Assembly: GCA_022702545.1 (NCBI GenBank)
Contig: JAHRBC010000002.1
Span: 1,488,001 to 1,552,000 of the forward strand
Reading direction: 5' to 3'
Source of the DNA: Phycomyces nitens
Lineage: Eukaryota > Mucoromycota > Mucoromycetes > Mucorales > Phycomycetaceae
DNA: 64,000 nucleotides
Position numbers and translations under genes: made by a program. How positions within the stretch are numbered: the stretch's first letter is position 1; each line of letters opens with the position of its first letter. The notes beneath the pieces were generated by a model. It did not search any database. It saw only the letters and a list, made by a program, of their open reading frames with translations, and had not been told where the DNA came from. Shown piece by piece: positions 43,835 through 55,152 of the stretch.

Positions 43835-44540
43835 ATATTCGATTGAATGAAATTGCGTAAAAATAACAAAGATCTAAAAGAATAAATGTATATGTTTTAG
43901 TACTATCTCGCCCAAATTTTTTTAATATTTAAGCTATAGTTAACATATATAGTCTTTAATTAATCTTGTATAAACTATTATTATTTTTTGTTAACGAGTT
44001 TAAATTTAGTATTATTATTTTTGGTTTCAAAGGAGCACAGTTATTTTTGACTCTATTTGTGTGGTTATTAAGGAATGTATAATGTTATATTATTTTCTAT
44101 TTTTTTTGTTGGGGTTTGAGGGTTATATGTTTTTTGACGTTTTTCATTTTGCTTGAATCGTGTGTGTGTCTGGGTCTTGAGCATCCAAAGGTTCTTGAGA
44201 ATATGAGATTCAATTTTGAGCTGTTCCAACAGCACAGGATTAGAAAAATAAAGTACTTTGGAATGTGAAAGGCCAGTCAAATCACAAATATCAAAACTTA
44301 TTAAATCAAGTACAGAGGAAGCTAGAACAACATTATCACGTTTATACGAGTGTTTGAGAAAGCGGGGATTACCCTGACCTAAAATAATTCTAAGTCTTTT
44401 TTAGAATTCCGCAACTTTTCAATGAAAATATACAACTTCTTTAGATCTTTTTCCTAGAATAAACTATAGATACAATGCTGAAAAATTATGAGAGATAGAT
44501 ATAGTATATATCAATGTAAGAATGTAATTTATTTGAAGGT
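43835..44540. other. Intergenic stretch between P450 and the Tc1 pseudogene
   Basis: No firm gene. A minus-strand open stretch at about 44070-44390 (GQGNPRFLKHSYKRDNVVLA, then HSKVLYFSNPVLLEQL) looks protein-like in composition, but I do not recognise it. It may be a scrap of a mobile element. Confidence 0.4.
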
Positions 44541-45626
44541 CTAGTAGTGAGTATGAGATCCATGATTTTTTTTGAAGTTCTTGAATCCGATTTGGCATTG
44601 ACATGCAATGGGATTCTACAACTTTCTTGGGTATTCTTTTCCATTCTTCTTGTAGTGCACGAGCCAAAGAGTGTTTGTTCGTGGGCTTCACCTTCCTGGC
44701 TCTCAACTTATGTTCCAAGTAGGACTATATTTTTTCTATTGGGCTCAGGTCAGGGCTGTTTGCTGGCCATGTCATAACAGGAAGATTCACCTTCTTTTTG
44801 TACTCTTCAGCCAACAAACTCTTATGACAAGGTGCATTATCTTCTAGGAAAATGAATTCTCCATGTTTACTTTGCTTAAGACTTCGAAACCAGGGCATTA
44901 AATCACGTTTTAAAAGTCTTTTGTACTTGTGCTGATTTAGCGTACCATCAACAATTATAAGCTTTCCCACACCTCCAGCCCAAATACACCCCCATACCAT
45001 CACTGAACCCCCTCCACCTTGAACCTTCGGCACAATATATCCTCTCCTGAACTTCTGCTGCTTTGTGCGCCACACGCGAACATTTCCAACCCTTGGGAAA
45101 AACATGAATCTGGACTCATCACTCCAGATCACTCGATTCCATTGCTGATTGCGACGACGAGCCTCATTAGCAAACCTCAGGCGGTTTTTGATACGCCTTT
45201 CCAGCAATAAAAGCTTTCTGGCAGCTACACATGACCGAATCCCAAGTTTCTTTAGGTACTTTCGAATGACATCTCTCTTGATTGCAACACCTGATGATGT
45301 CTGAATCTCATCTGTAATGGTGTCTAATGTCGCGGTTGGATCTTTGCGCACGATGTTACTGAGAGATCTCAAATCACAATCTTTCAATAGACAGGGTCTT
45401 CCTTGACGTTTTTTAACAAGGGCAATACTGGTTTTTTTTACTCTCTACATTGTTGCTTTAACTGTAGGATAGGGTATATCATATCGCCGTGCAATCTCAG
45501 CCATGGATGTACCAGAGTCAAAGACACCAACAATCTTGCCTTTCAGATAGTCTGAAAGTTCAGTCCTCTTCTGGGAGGTATTCTTAATAGTTTTAAAAGC
45601 AGCGATCTTATGGGCACGACGTTTTC
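44541..45626 (-). pseudogene. Tc1/mariner transposase pseudogene
   Basis: N-terminal HTH region (KGKIVGVFDSGTSMAEIARR), linker GRPCLL, then the catalytic core: VIWSDESRFMFFP, SVMVWGCIWAGG, FLEDNAPCHKS, and WPANSPDLSPIEKI. A DDE triad is present (SDES, EDNA, PIE). Lesions: an in-frame TAG after VKATM (near 45449), TAG at 44725-44727 where Tc1 proteins have Trp (PIExxW), and one extra A in an A8 run near 44565-44572. The natural end KNHGSHTHY and TAG at 44541-44543 follows in the shifted frame. Non-functional. The N-terminal edge abuts the MULE terminus at 45631. Confidence 0.85.
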
Positions 45627-45630
45627 AGAT

Positions 45631-45689
45631 GGGGCACGACGTTTCTGTTTTGCCGGACTTTTTGAAAGTGACTTGTGGTCCGGCATCTA
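45631..45689 (+). repeat. MULE left TIR
   Basis: GGGGCACGACGTTTCTG..., ending GTCCGGCATCTA. Pairs with 50697-50755. Just upstream, GGGCACGACGTTTTC (45612-45626) within the Tc1 remnant is a near-copy of the tip. Confidence 0.88.
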
Positions 45690-45853
45690 GTGCCTGTACC
45701 CAGTTTACGGAATAAAATGTTGTGTCCTGAAAAAGATATTCAAAGACTTTATATAAAACCTTCTTTTCTTTTGTATACTCATCTTGTAAGAACTAATCAT
45801 CTATCGCATCAATTAGTCATTTACTCGGAGATTATAACATAATCACTTTTCTC

Positions 45854-48800
45854 ATGACCAACTTGAAATTACAAATACTTTATAGAACTCGCTTCATTAT
45901 GAACCCTACCAATAAAGAAACCATTTTCATCGACGGAAAGGAATACTATCCTGTTCAACAAGCCCTTCCAACCCCACCGGCTAATGGCTACCATGACATG
46001 ACGATGGCAATTAGAAAGATGCAAGAGTATGCCCTTGCCAATAATTTTAGCCTTACTATCAAAGACCGTAAACCAACTCGAGTTTACTTGAAGTGTTCCA
46101 AGGGTGGACACTATAAGAACACCCGTAAAACCAAAGACGAAGACAGAATAAGGATTCCATCGAGTGGAATGACTGGCTGTCCTTATCTCTTGAAGGTTTC
46201 TTACAAGAAGGGCATCAAAGGGTATCTCCCTTTGAAAGCTACCCATGATATTGAGGCATATCACAATCATCCTCTTGATGATGAGTGTCATGAATCGACC
46301 CTGAAAGGCAGATTGTCAAAGGTGACTGTAGATGACTCCAGAGATATCCTGAAGCTTATTGGAGAAAAAGCAACATCCCGTGAGATCCAAAAAACAATCA
46401 ACGATGACACGACCCCTGGCCATAAGTTGTACATAAGTGATATTGACAATATGAAGGCTGCGTTTGCTCGGGCTTCTGCTCCCATTGTTGAAAATGCAGG
46501 AACAAGACTTGCGAAGGCTATGGAAGCAAAGGGATATCAAGTTCGCTATGATGTGAGCAACAATGGGTCCCTTGAGAGGATTATGTTTGCCAATCAAAAG
46601 ATGCTGGAGAGAGCCCGTCGTTTCTCCGAGGTCATGGTTGTAGACGCAACTTACTCCACCAACAATCTCGGAATGCCGCTCATCTGTGTGGAAGGAGTCC
46701 ATAGTCTTGGAGGGGAGACCCTTAAATCTTTTCCAATTGCCTTCGCCTGGGTTTCGAACGAACAACAGGCTTCGTATCTCTGGTTTCTCGAACAGGTTAA
46801 ATCGCTTGTCTTTGAAGGCAAAAAGCCATCTACTCTGTTTGTAACAGATAAATGTGCTGCGTTGATGAACTCTCTTGATGTCGTGTTTCCAGAGAACATC
46901 AAGCTGCTATGCTACTGGCATATGCTGAATAGTGTTGAGAAGGCAATCTCTGGAAAGTTTAAGTCTGTAAATACGAAGGAAATGCTGATGGAGCATGTCA
47001 ACAACATGATCCATAGTAGAACAAAAGAGGACTTTGACCTGGCACACAACAATTTTGACGACGCTTCTGCTGGAGTGGATATTGAGGATGGAAAAGAAAG
47101 CGTTCCAGTGTCGGTATACTTTACCAACAGGTGGATCAGATGCCGTGAAAAGTGGGCGGGCTATCTGACATCTCAGTATATGCACTTTGGATGTACTACC
47201 ACTCAACGAGTAGAAAGTGGCCATCAGGCTTTGAAAAGGGGCATATCCTCAATCTCTTCTCTTGAGTTGGCTTTTGAGAACATAGCCAAATATGTTGAGC
47301 GGTTAGAGATGGATTTCCGGGCAACCAAAATAAGAGAAACCAACAGGATTGATGCTCTTGTTGGAAGGAACCAATTGTTGGCCCAACTCTTTATGAGAGT
47401 AAACAAGCGAGCCTTACTTGTGATTGATCAAGAAATTCGCTTGCAGGAGAACAGTGATGGAGATTGCCAATGCAAGGCAAAAATCCAGTATGGTCTACCC
47501 TGTCGACATACATTGCCTGTTAGAAGAGATCTTCAAATCGCAGATATTCCAGAGAGATGGATTATCAACCCATCCGTGCTAGATATCTCCACAAATGCAA
47601 TCAAGGTGACCGCTCCGGCTGTTGAGAAGGCAGAGCCATGGATGGAACAAGTAGTTCAACTAGAGAACCTTTTCCGTTCGTGTGAAGGAAGCCAGCAAGT
47701 CAACGAACTTTTGGAGAATGTCAGGGCCGTTGTGGCTGGCTACCACAACAAACAAAGCCATCCTCCTATAAAGCTCCAGGCCCCGGAAGACATCAAGTTC
47801 CCCGGAAGACGCAAGGGCAGTAGTCGCCCAAAGTACTTACCAAAAGACTTTGGCCGCGCAATCTGGAGAAAGACCAGTATTCTTTCGGGACGGGTAAGAT
47901 ATATACATCTATATATTGATATAAGAGATTATATTAACAGTTTTCTAAAATTATAGGCTGGCCTTAAGGCCATGATTAAGCTGGAGGCGAGGAAGAGGGC
48001 TCGAAAGAACGCAGAAGTTGCAAATGTAAAGAAAACACAAAAAAATATTAAAAAAATTAAACAAGAGCCTCTCGACCCAGGTAAGAATTGTTTGTTTTTC
48101 AAGGATAATTTACTGCCAAAAACAATACTGATTAATAGCCATATATTTAGTCGATACTCCATTCAAAAAAGGGTTCAAGAGACCTGCCACGGCCCAAGAT
48201 GAGTATGAGTACGACTGTCGTACATCTGTTGGAAAAAGGGCCAAATATGAAGCAACCTTTCCTGTCTCGAAAGAGATATCAGATGATGTCAAGGGTGGGT
48301 TCAACCCAATTCCTGACGGATGGTGTGGATTTCGTGTGCTGGCACACTTGATCTACAAGGATCAAAACAAGTTCCCGCTTGTAAAAAGGGACATGCTTGC
48401 TGCACTTCCTCAGCACAGCGTGCTTTATGCCAGTACCTTTGGCACGGATGTCAAACAATTGGAGGAAATCGTGAAACACGGCTCCAATCTTGACAGCAAC
48501 AACAACAACGATACAACAATTCCAGGATGCACAAATGCCAGTATGTGGTTTAGCACACCCGACTGTGCTCAGTTAGCTGCCGACACATACCAAAGACCAG
48601 TCTGTGTCTATTCAGACAATCTGTTAATTACTTCTGCCTCTTTCTTACCCTTTGGAATCCCAAAAAACAAACAAATAACAAAACAACCTCTGATCTTGAA
48701 TCATGTTCATAACAACCACTGGACAACAGTCGAGTTATCAAGAAATACATCCAGAAAATGGCCAACAATATCAGAGCTATTCTTTCTTGGGTGTCACCGG

Positions 48801-48932
48801 AACAACATCCCTGACAACTTCGACAATTACTGGAACAAATATAAAGAGTTCAACAAGCATGATCGCAGAAATGCAATGCTTTCTCTTGCTCCGTATTCAG
48901 AAGAAACCATTGATCTTACTAATATCATTTAA
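45854..48932 (+). CDS. MULE transposase fused to an OTU cysteine protease
   Basis: Exons 45854-47893, 47957-48080 and 48151-48932 give 2946 nt, 981 residues, in frame across both GT-AG introns. Residues about 75-145 form a FAR1/GCM1-like C-C-H-H finger (LKCSKGG, GMTGCPYLLK, AYHNHPLDDE). The MULE DDE core has VVDATYSTNN (D about 264), FVTDKCAAL and RVESGHQAL. A SWIM finger follows (CQCKAKIQYGLPCRH). After a Lys-rich linker, the last 200 residues form an OTU fold: PIPDGWCGFRVLAHLIY (Asp 777, Cys 780) and NHVHNNHWTTVEL (His about 911). OTU enzymes cleave ubiquitin-type conjugates; here it could cleave or protect the transposase (inference). ATG 45899 is an alternative start. No lesion is visible. 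Confidence 0.88.
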
Positions 48933-50181
48933 TTTTTCTATGTTTATCTCTCCTATTTTTGTATTTCTTTTATTCTTTACTTTTATTATTATTATCATAC
49001 TTATCATTCACTTTATTAGCTAGACTTCTCTTAAATATATCCATTATATCAATTTGTTTCTTTGTATTAATCCAAGTTTATCACTCCAAGTTAAGTGATT
49101 CTCTGTACTGCTTTTGCATGAGTACTATTCGTGGGAATTCGTTTACCCTGTTAATTACAAACACAATCAACAAATCACAGCTCATAAATTAAGATTTATG
49201 TTACACTGATCGATCCAAATCTCTTTGAGACATGCAAGACATTGAGTATTCAAGTGATTAATCAATCATTTCAACAGATATAACAATTTAATTTTAAGTA
49301 AAGGTAGCGATAAGATAGTAAAATGAACAAAGTAATTTTCATTCGATTATAATCACTCAATTATGAGAAAATGATTATAATATGTGAAAATTTTGGATTT
49401 TTTCAATGAAAAAATAAAATGTATTTGGTTGTAGAATCACTTTTTTCTCATTCATTTTTTATCAAACTTTTGCAGTATCTATATATCTATAACCGTGTAA
49501 ACTTTTATAGACCTGCAAGCCATCAATGGCATCCTGTTCATCATCAAAGTTTTCAGAAAATGTCTAGTTTGCATGGATTATTTTATTTTATACATAAATC
49601 GCCGAAAATGATAAATATATGATTCAAAGTTCAGGTTAAGCCACAAAATGCTTACTCATCAACCCATAAATGTATTTCATTTGTCTACGGAATTTGAACA
49701 CATCACAATATTCACAAATATTAGATTTTCTTCAGACAAAGTCTTTGATTCTTTCACTTGATAGTTACAGTGAGAATATATAGTATAAAAGAGTATAATA
49801 TACCAAATTATTATAATATAATATAATAATTATTTTAAACACTCTAAATGTAAATGTGAAGTGCAATACATATTTATTTTTGATTATCAAATTCATTGAA
49901 AATATTTGCGAAACTAATTGATACTTTTTTGTTGTTTTTCGTGGTTTACTGTGACACCACATATTTTTTGATGCTACACAACATATCTCATTAGACTTTG
50001 CCTTTCATAAATACTATGAAAAAGATTCATATTTAAGAATAAAGCAGCTATTATAATAGTTGAATAGGTTTTAAAAAGATATACACTATCTTAAAATTTA
50101 TTTTTAATAAAAATAACGAGTAAGATCATTTCGTTGTTGGGCACGACATTTTGAATTTTTTTAACTCAGATAACTCTGGAT
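48933..50181. other. Non-coding 3' arm of the MULE
   Basis: AT-rich, no gene. Contains TTGGGCACGACATTTTG at about 50137-50153, a lone precursor-like copy of the unit that becomes tandem at 50182. Confidence 0.55.
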
Positions 50182-50497
50182 GGGAGCAGACGTTTCTCGG
50201 GACACGACATTGTAAGCGGGCACGACGTTTCTCGGGACACGACATTGTAAGCGGGCACGACGTTTCTCAGGACACGACATTTTAAGCGGGCACGACGTTT
50301 CTCAGGACACGACATTTTAAGCGGGCACGACGTTTCTCAGGACACGACATTTTAAGCGGGCACGACGTTTCTTGGGACACGACATTTTAAGCGGGCACGA
50401 CGTTTCTCAGGACACGACATTTTAAGCGGGCACGACATTTCTCAGGACACGACATTTTAAGCGGGCACGACGTTTCTCAGGACACGACGTTTCTTGA
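50182..50497 (+). repeat. 35-bp tandem repeat, about 9 units, built on the MULE TIR tip
   Basis: Unit begins GGGCACGACGTTTCTCAGG and continues with GACACGACATTTTAAGC. Each unit contains two CACGAC motifs. Units differ only at a few positions (TCGGG, TCAGG or TTGGG; TTGTAAGC or TTTTAAGC). The first 13 bases equal the MULE terminus less one G, so each unit may offer two transposase-binding sites (inference). There is no spacer variation, so it is not a CRISPR array. Confidence 0.9.
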
Positions 50498-50696
50498 TAG
50501 GATATACAATCTTTAGATATCATGGTGTTTGGATATTCTCAAAAGTTTTTTACCACAATATACACTCAATTGCACAAATATACACTGAGAATACAAACTA
50601 AAGTTAATATTGCACCTCCATTATGAATTATGATCCTTTTTAACGCATGTCATTTATAGAAGAAATATTGCAGTGTTAGGGACCAGATATATTTGT

Positions 50697-50755
50697 TAGA
50701 CACCGGACAGCAAGTCACAATTAAAATGTCCGGTAAAATCAAAACGTCGTGCCCC
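50697..50755 (-). repeat. MULE right TIR
   Basis: On the minus strand GGGGCACGACGTTTTGA..., ending GTCCGGTGTCTA. See left TIR at 45631. Confidence 0.88.
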
Positions 50756-50885
50756 TAAGTTTAGCGAAACTGAATATTAAAAAAATAATTGCAATTATTC
50801 ACACTGAACATTTAAAGTTGTCAAGATCTTTTTTTCTTCAAAATCAACATTCTTTATAGCATAATCCAAAAAAGAAAAAACTATC

Positions 50886-51905
50886 ATGACACATAAATCT
50901 AGCTCTACAAAGGACAATAGTACTGAAGATGTAATTCAGACAATAATTTTACTTGAGAGCATTGTTAATGGCACCAAACAATGTGATGTTGCAAAAATGT
51001 TGAATGTTACCAAGTACGATGTTTCACGAGTACTCAAGCACGGTAAAGATACTGACTCATATGACAAACCCAACAACCCAGGTCGTCCATGGAAGTTGAA
51101 TTAAAGAGATAAAAGGGAAGTCTGGCATGAGATTGGAAAATATCCAACACAGCTCATGTCAGTCATTAGATCTGCTCCCACTCCTACATTGACAAGCACA
51201 TTTAGGAGATTTAGTTACAACCATATGTGCTTGCGTATAATTCCAAGAAATCCCAAAGTTTCTAATGAGATTCAAAAGAACGATTGATATAGGTCAAAGC
51301 TCATCTTGATTAGAGTGCGAATTACTGGAACTCTATTATTTGGTCTAATGAGAAAAGATTCAAGCTGCATGATGATGGGCGCCAAAGAGTTTTCCAAACA
51401 AATAACACCTGCCTCCTCTTTACATTGATTTCCCAGACCATAAAGTTAAGAGGTGATTCCATTATGGTATAGGAATGGTTCCGGGTCATGGGTATCAGCA
51501 GTCTAAGGTTGGTTTTTCAAAAATAAACTCAAAAAAGTACATAGGACCTTGGAAGAGGGACATCTTCATTCACTCGGGTATCTTGGACATAAATCTGATA
51601 AAAGTAATTCTGTTTGGAAAGACAGCGCGACCAGTCATATAGGCAGGGAAACAAGGGAATAGAAGGAACAGCATGGGCCGAATATTTTACCAGACTGATC
51701 TTCTCAAAACCTAGATTTTGATTCTATTAAATATATCTGGGCAAAATAATCTGGTCGGATAGATACATTGTGTGTAGTACTTGGTATCCTTGTTGTGCTT
51801 TGGAAAAGGAATAAAAGAGTATTCCGCAATAATATCTGAACCGAATAGTCTTGAGTATCCAGTAAAGATGTCTAGCAGTTGTTGATTCCAAAGGTCAGCA
51901 TACTA
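50886..51905 (+). pseudogene. Second Tc1/mariner transposase pseudogene, heavily decayed
   Basis: The start is recognisable: MTHKSSSTKDNSTEDVIQ, an HTH (GTKQCDVAKMLNVTKYDVSRVL) and GRPWKLN, then TAA. Downstream fragments in order: LFGLMRKDSSCM with a DDGR-like block (51350), KRDIFIHSGILD, PD-stop-SSQNLDFDSIKYIW (51690-51740, the Tc1 PDWPSQSPDLNPIExxW motif, TGA 51696-51698) and a tail near 51905. Multiple stops and frameshifts. Clearly a different subfamily from 44541-45626. Confidence 0.75.
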
Positions 51906-52607
51906 GATATTAATGAATAAACTATATATTTAGCAATTTAATACTCCCTATATATATCTTTAGTATGGGCTATCTACTAAATATTCTTTACGTCTTATTT
52001 GGTATTAGAAAAAAAAACTATGAATATTATACAGCCTAGTGGACTAGAAAAACATGCAACTTTTTATATATAGTATAGTGTGTAACTATGGTGTCTCATC
52101 ACGGTAATAGCCCAAGTCTTCGGGATATTCTCTTTTTGGGTGCATAAAAAGCGATAGAACCTCCAGTTGATCTTATATAGGGTAAGTGCAGCTTCCGCTT
52201 GTGCCAAACAGAGGAACATCTTGTTTGCTAGTGGTAGGTTATCTATCCAAAGACCAGATAATCTAGTGTGACCATTACTATACTACCAGATAAAGTCTTT
52301 AAAGTATTGACGCCTTGTTCAAAGTTAACTTGAACCCTTGAAACATCTCATTTTAAATAAGTAACCATGTCCCCAATTCTGACCAGAATTCTATTAGCTG
52401 TTGTTCATACCAAACATCCCATGTCTTGCGCTCTCAGTAGGTTTGCCTCGTGATAGAAACCAAAAGAGTACAACATATCGACCTTTTGATCGAATCTAAA
52501 GTATCTTTATTACAAAAAATATATTTGGTTTGTCACTCTGATATCTTATCAAAACACTGGAGCTGTATTCATTAGTATATGGTATTTGTAGACTGAATAG
52601 TATATTC
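51906..52607. other. Stretch downstream of the GH36 gene, no assigned gene
   Basis: A minus-strand open piece (52080-52260, LPLANKMFLCLAQAEAALTLY) reads like coding sequence, but it has no start and is not recognisable. It is probably transposon debris. The GH36 polyadenylation region must lie just below 52608. Confidence 0.4.
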
Positions 52608-54955
52608 TTATGCCTCGACTACTGCAACAGCCACTTCAGTTTCAGTACGGCCTTCGCCATTTCCACTTATAGGAATGATTTCGACTTGGACCATGACACC
52701 ATTAACCTTGCAAGCAGAGGGGGCGGTGCGAGTGGCAAAATACTGGTTATCAAGACAAATGTACACCTTGCGTTGACGCTGGTTTTCCTTTCTAAACTTA
52801 ATCTGGACAGAGCCATCTGGAGCCAAACCAAGTGTCTCGATTTCTGCACCAGGAACAATGTGGCTAGTAGATCCCATCAAGGTGACCTTTCCGTTGCTTG
52901 GAGGGGGAATATGCAAAAAGGTTTTTGTTTCATGTTCTCCGAGAGTAAAGCGTGACGAGGGATGATAGAACAAGGGCTCGTGCTTGTCGGGTTTTGTCGT
53001 GTTCATGGAATCGTTTGTGGAAAAGTAAAGGTGGGTCTCCTTGTCCGAAGGTGGCAGATAACAAGTCTGTTCTTCACCTGTCATGTTGGATATAGTGGTA
53101 TAGTGGCGAGGATCACTATCCTTATTTGCCACAGTAAAATGTACCAAGAACATTTCTGGCTTGAACTCAATGACCTTTTCTACGTGCGCAATCACCTTGG
53201 GGAATGTGGCAGCATAGAGCAGATGTTCATCCTTGCCATAGTCATTTACGTTGTCTGAGCTAAATACGAGTGCACCAAGGATATTGTTGAGGACGCAAAG
53301 AGTATAACGTTCGGCTGGCTTGAGCTTGTTCTTCTTGTTGCGCAGAATCATCACGTCAGGGTCATTACCAAACATACGGTCAGACATGGCCCATCGAGAG
53401 AGGGTGGAGACCAGAGAGTTTGCAGTAGAAACACGCTCACGAACATGGAGCATCTTGAGCTTGGTATCTATAAACAATAACAACGCGTATTTTTTTTAGC
53501 AAACTATTCAGTCGAGAGCCAAATAATCCCAACCAACTTACCTTCCCACCAAGGAGATACATCAGAGCCGATGCGACAATAGTCCACCTTTCTCCATGCT
53601 GCAGCAAGAGGCACACCACAGCCAAGGATCAGCTTGTCAGGACCAACCAATTCGCGAATCTGTTCCATAGCATCCCACATGATTTCACCCCTTGACTTTC
53701 CGAGGCGTGGGATCATGGCAGCTGCAAACAAAAAGTCAAGCTTTACCATATCAAACCCCCAGTCTTCAAGGACAACATGGAATACTTCACGCAGGTACTC
53801 GCGGGCCTGAGGGTGGTACATATCCAAAGCATAGAAGCCTCCCCAGTTTGGTCCGGCTACAACAGGCTTCTTAGTGACCGGGTCCTGGATAAGCCAATCT
53901 TGATGCTTCTTGGCAATATCACTGTTAAATCCGACAGCATAAGGCGCTAACCATAGCCCAGCCATAAAGCCAGCACTCTTGATCTTGGTTGCAACACTCT
54001 TCATGCCACTTGGGAACTTTTTGTTGATCGACAGCCAGTCGCCGATTGCAGTCTGGAAACCATCGTCGATCTGGAAGACATTGATGGGGTACTTGTACTT
54101 GACCAGGGCCTCCACATTCTCAAGCACGATCTCTTCGCTCACATCGCCATAATAGTTATACCACGATGTCCAGCCATTGACATGGCGCTGGGCGGTGTTC
54201 CCCTTGAGACAACGCTTGTCTTCAAAAAAGCCAGCATACATATCCCACAAAGCACCCTCTTGGTCGCTCTCACCAATAAAGATACGGATAAGTTCAAGTG
54301 TCTGGTTGGCGGCAATGGTCTTGCCAAACACGTCTTTGTAGACAGAGAAGACGTTGTTATTATAGTCACTCCTAAAGTAGGTGTAACCAAGTGATTCGGA
54401 GATTGACCCAAAGAAGTGCAGGATGTTGTGTACATCTCGGAAATGCGTGTAACTGCTGGAATGGATATGTCCCTTTTCCCCAGAGTGAGGAAAGAAGTCA
54501 TAGTCTCTGATAAAGTAGGACAGTAAGCACAAGGATAAATTTGCTGACCAAAAAGCAAAGATGCTTGTATATTACCCTTGGAGATTGTATTGAGTATACC
54601 AGGCAATAGACGAACGAATAGAAGGAATCTTGTCAGCCTTATTCATTTCTCGGGCCTGACTCCAGCTTTGGAAACCGTTGGCAAGCATGCGCTGATCGGT
54701 GAGATCCACAGAATACTTGGCTTCAAAATGAACCAGTTCAATTTCCTTGAGGGCCTTGATGTCAATGGCCAGCACGATGCCGTTTACACTGTGTGGTAAC
54801 GCGTTTGTGGTGATTATGATTGTGCCATTGTTAAATGGCACTCCCGGACGGACAACGACATCACTGAGCGGAACAGTTTCTGGCTGTCCAGTGAGCTTAT
54901 AGGTCACATCGACACGGGCATTTGGGGTCCTAAAGGTGGTGAGAGAAAGACTCAT
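52608..54955 (-). CDS. GH36-family alpha-galactosidase-like glycoside hydrolase, cytosolic
   Basis: Exons 54955-54576, 54506-53542 and 53467-52608 give 2205 nt, 734 residues, with GT-AG introns of 69 and 74 bp. An N-terminal beta-domain is followed by a (beta/alpha)8 barrel: NGWTSWYNYYGDVSEE, NVFQIDDGFQTAIGDW (about 269-284), GLWLAPYAV, GGFYALDMYHP, and the nucleophile motif MVKLDFLFA (Asp about 384). The acid/base motif is YCRIGSDVSPWW (Asp about 442). A C-terminal beta-sandwich ends the protein. Both catalytic Asp are present. Clan GH-D/GH36 enzymes release alpha-galactose from raffinose-type sugars or galactolipids; the related raffinose synthases transfer it. No signal peptide is visible, so it is likely intracellular. 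Its start lies only 197 bp after the SURF4 stop. Confidence 0.88.
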
Positions 54956-55152
54956 TGGAGAAAGAGGGAAGGAGCAAAGAAAGGATCCAGGTTTTCCTTT
55001 TAGGTGTCAGAAACACTAAACTCTTGGCTGATCCTGCGGAATGGGGTTTGATAATGTCTAGGCTGTTGTGATTGGACAGGCGTATTAGACTACCAAAATA
55101 GATGCTGTATGATATTTTTATTAAGTGTATTGAGGATGTGTCTCTTTAAATG

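Larger units (their letters stand above)
45631..50755 (+). mobile_element. MULE DNA transposon with 59-bp TIRs (5.1 kb)
   Basis: Terminal inverted repeats 45631-45689 and 50697-50755 match at about 47 of 59 positions by eye. They begin GGGGCACGACGTTT and contain a CCGGAC...GTCCGG internal inverted pair. The single spliced gene inside encodes a MULE transposase. The 3' arm carries a 35-bp tandem array. No 8-11 bp target duplication is seen (TTTCAGAT versus TAAGTTTA), so the insertion is either old or altered at its edges. Confidence 0.88.

Noticed and set aside
50182..50497. CRISPR-like array
   Set aside because: Units are contiguous with no unique spacers, lie in eukaryotic DNA and match the MULE end.
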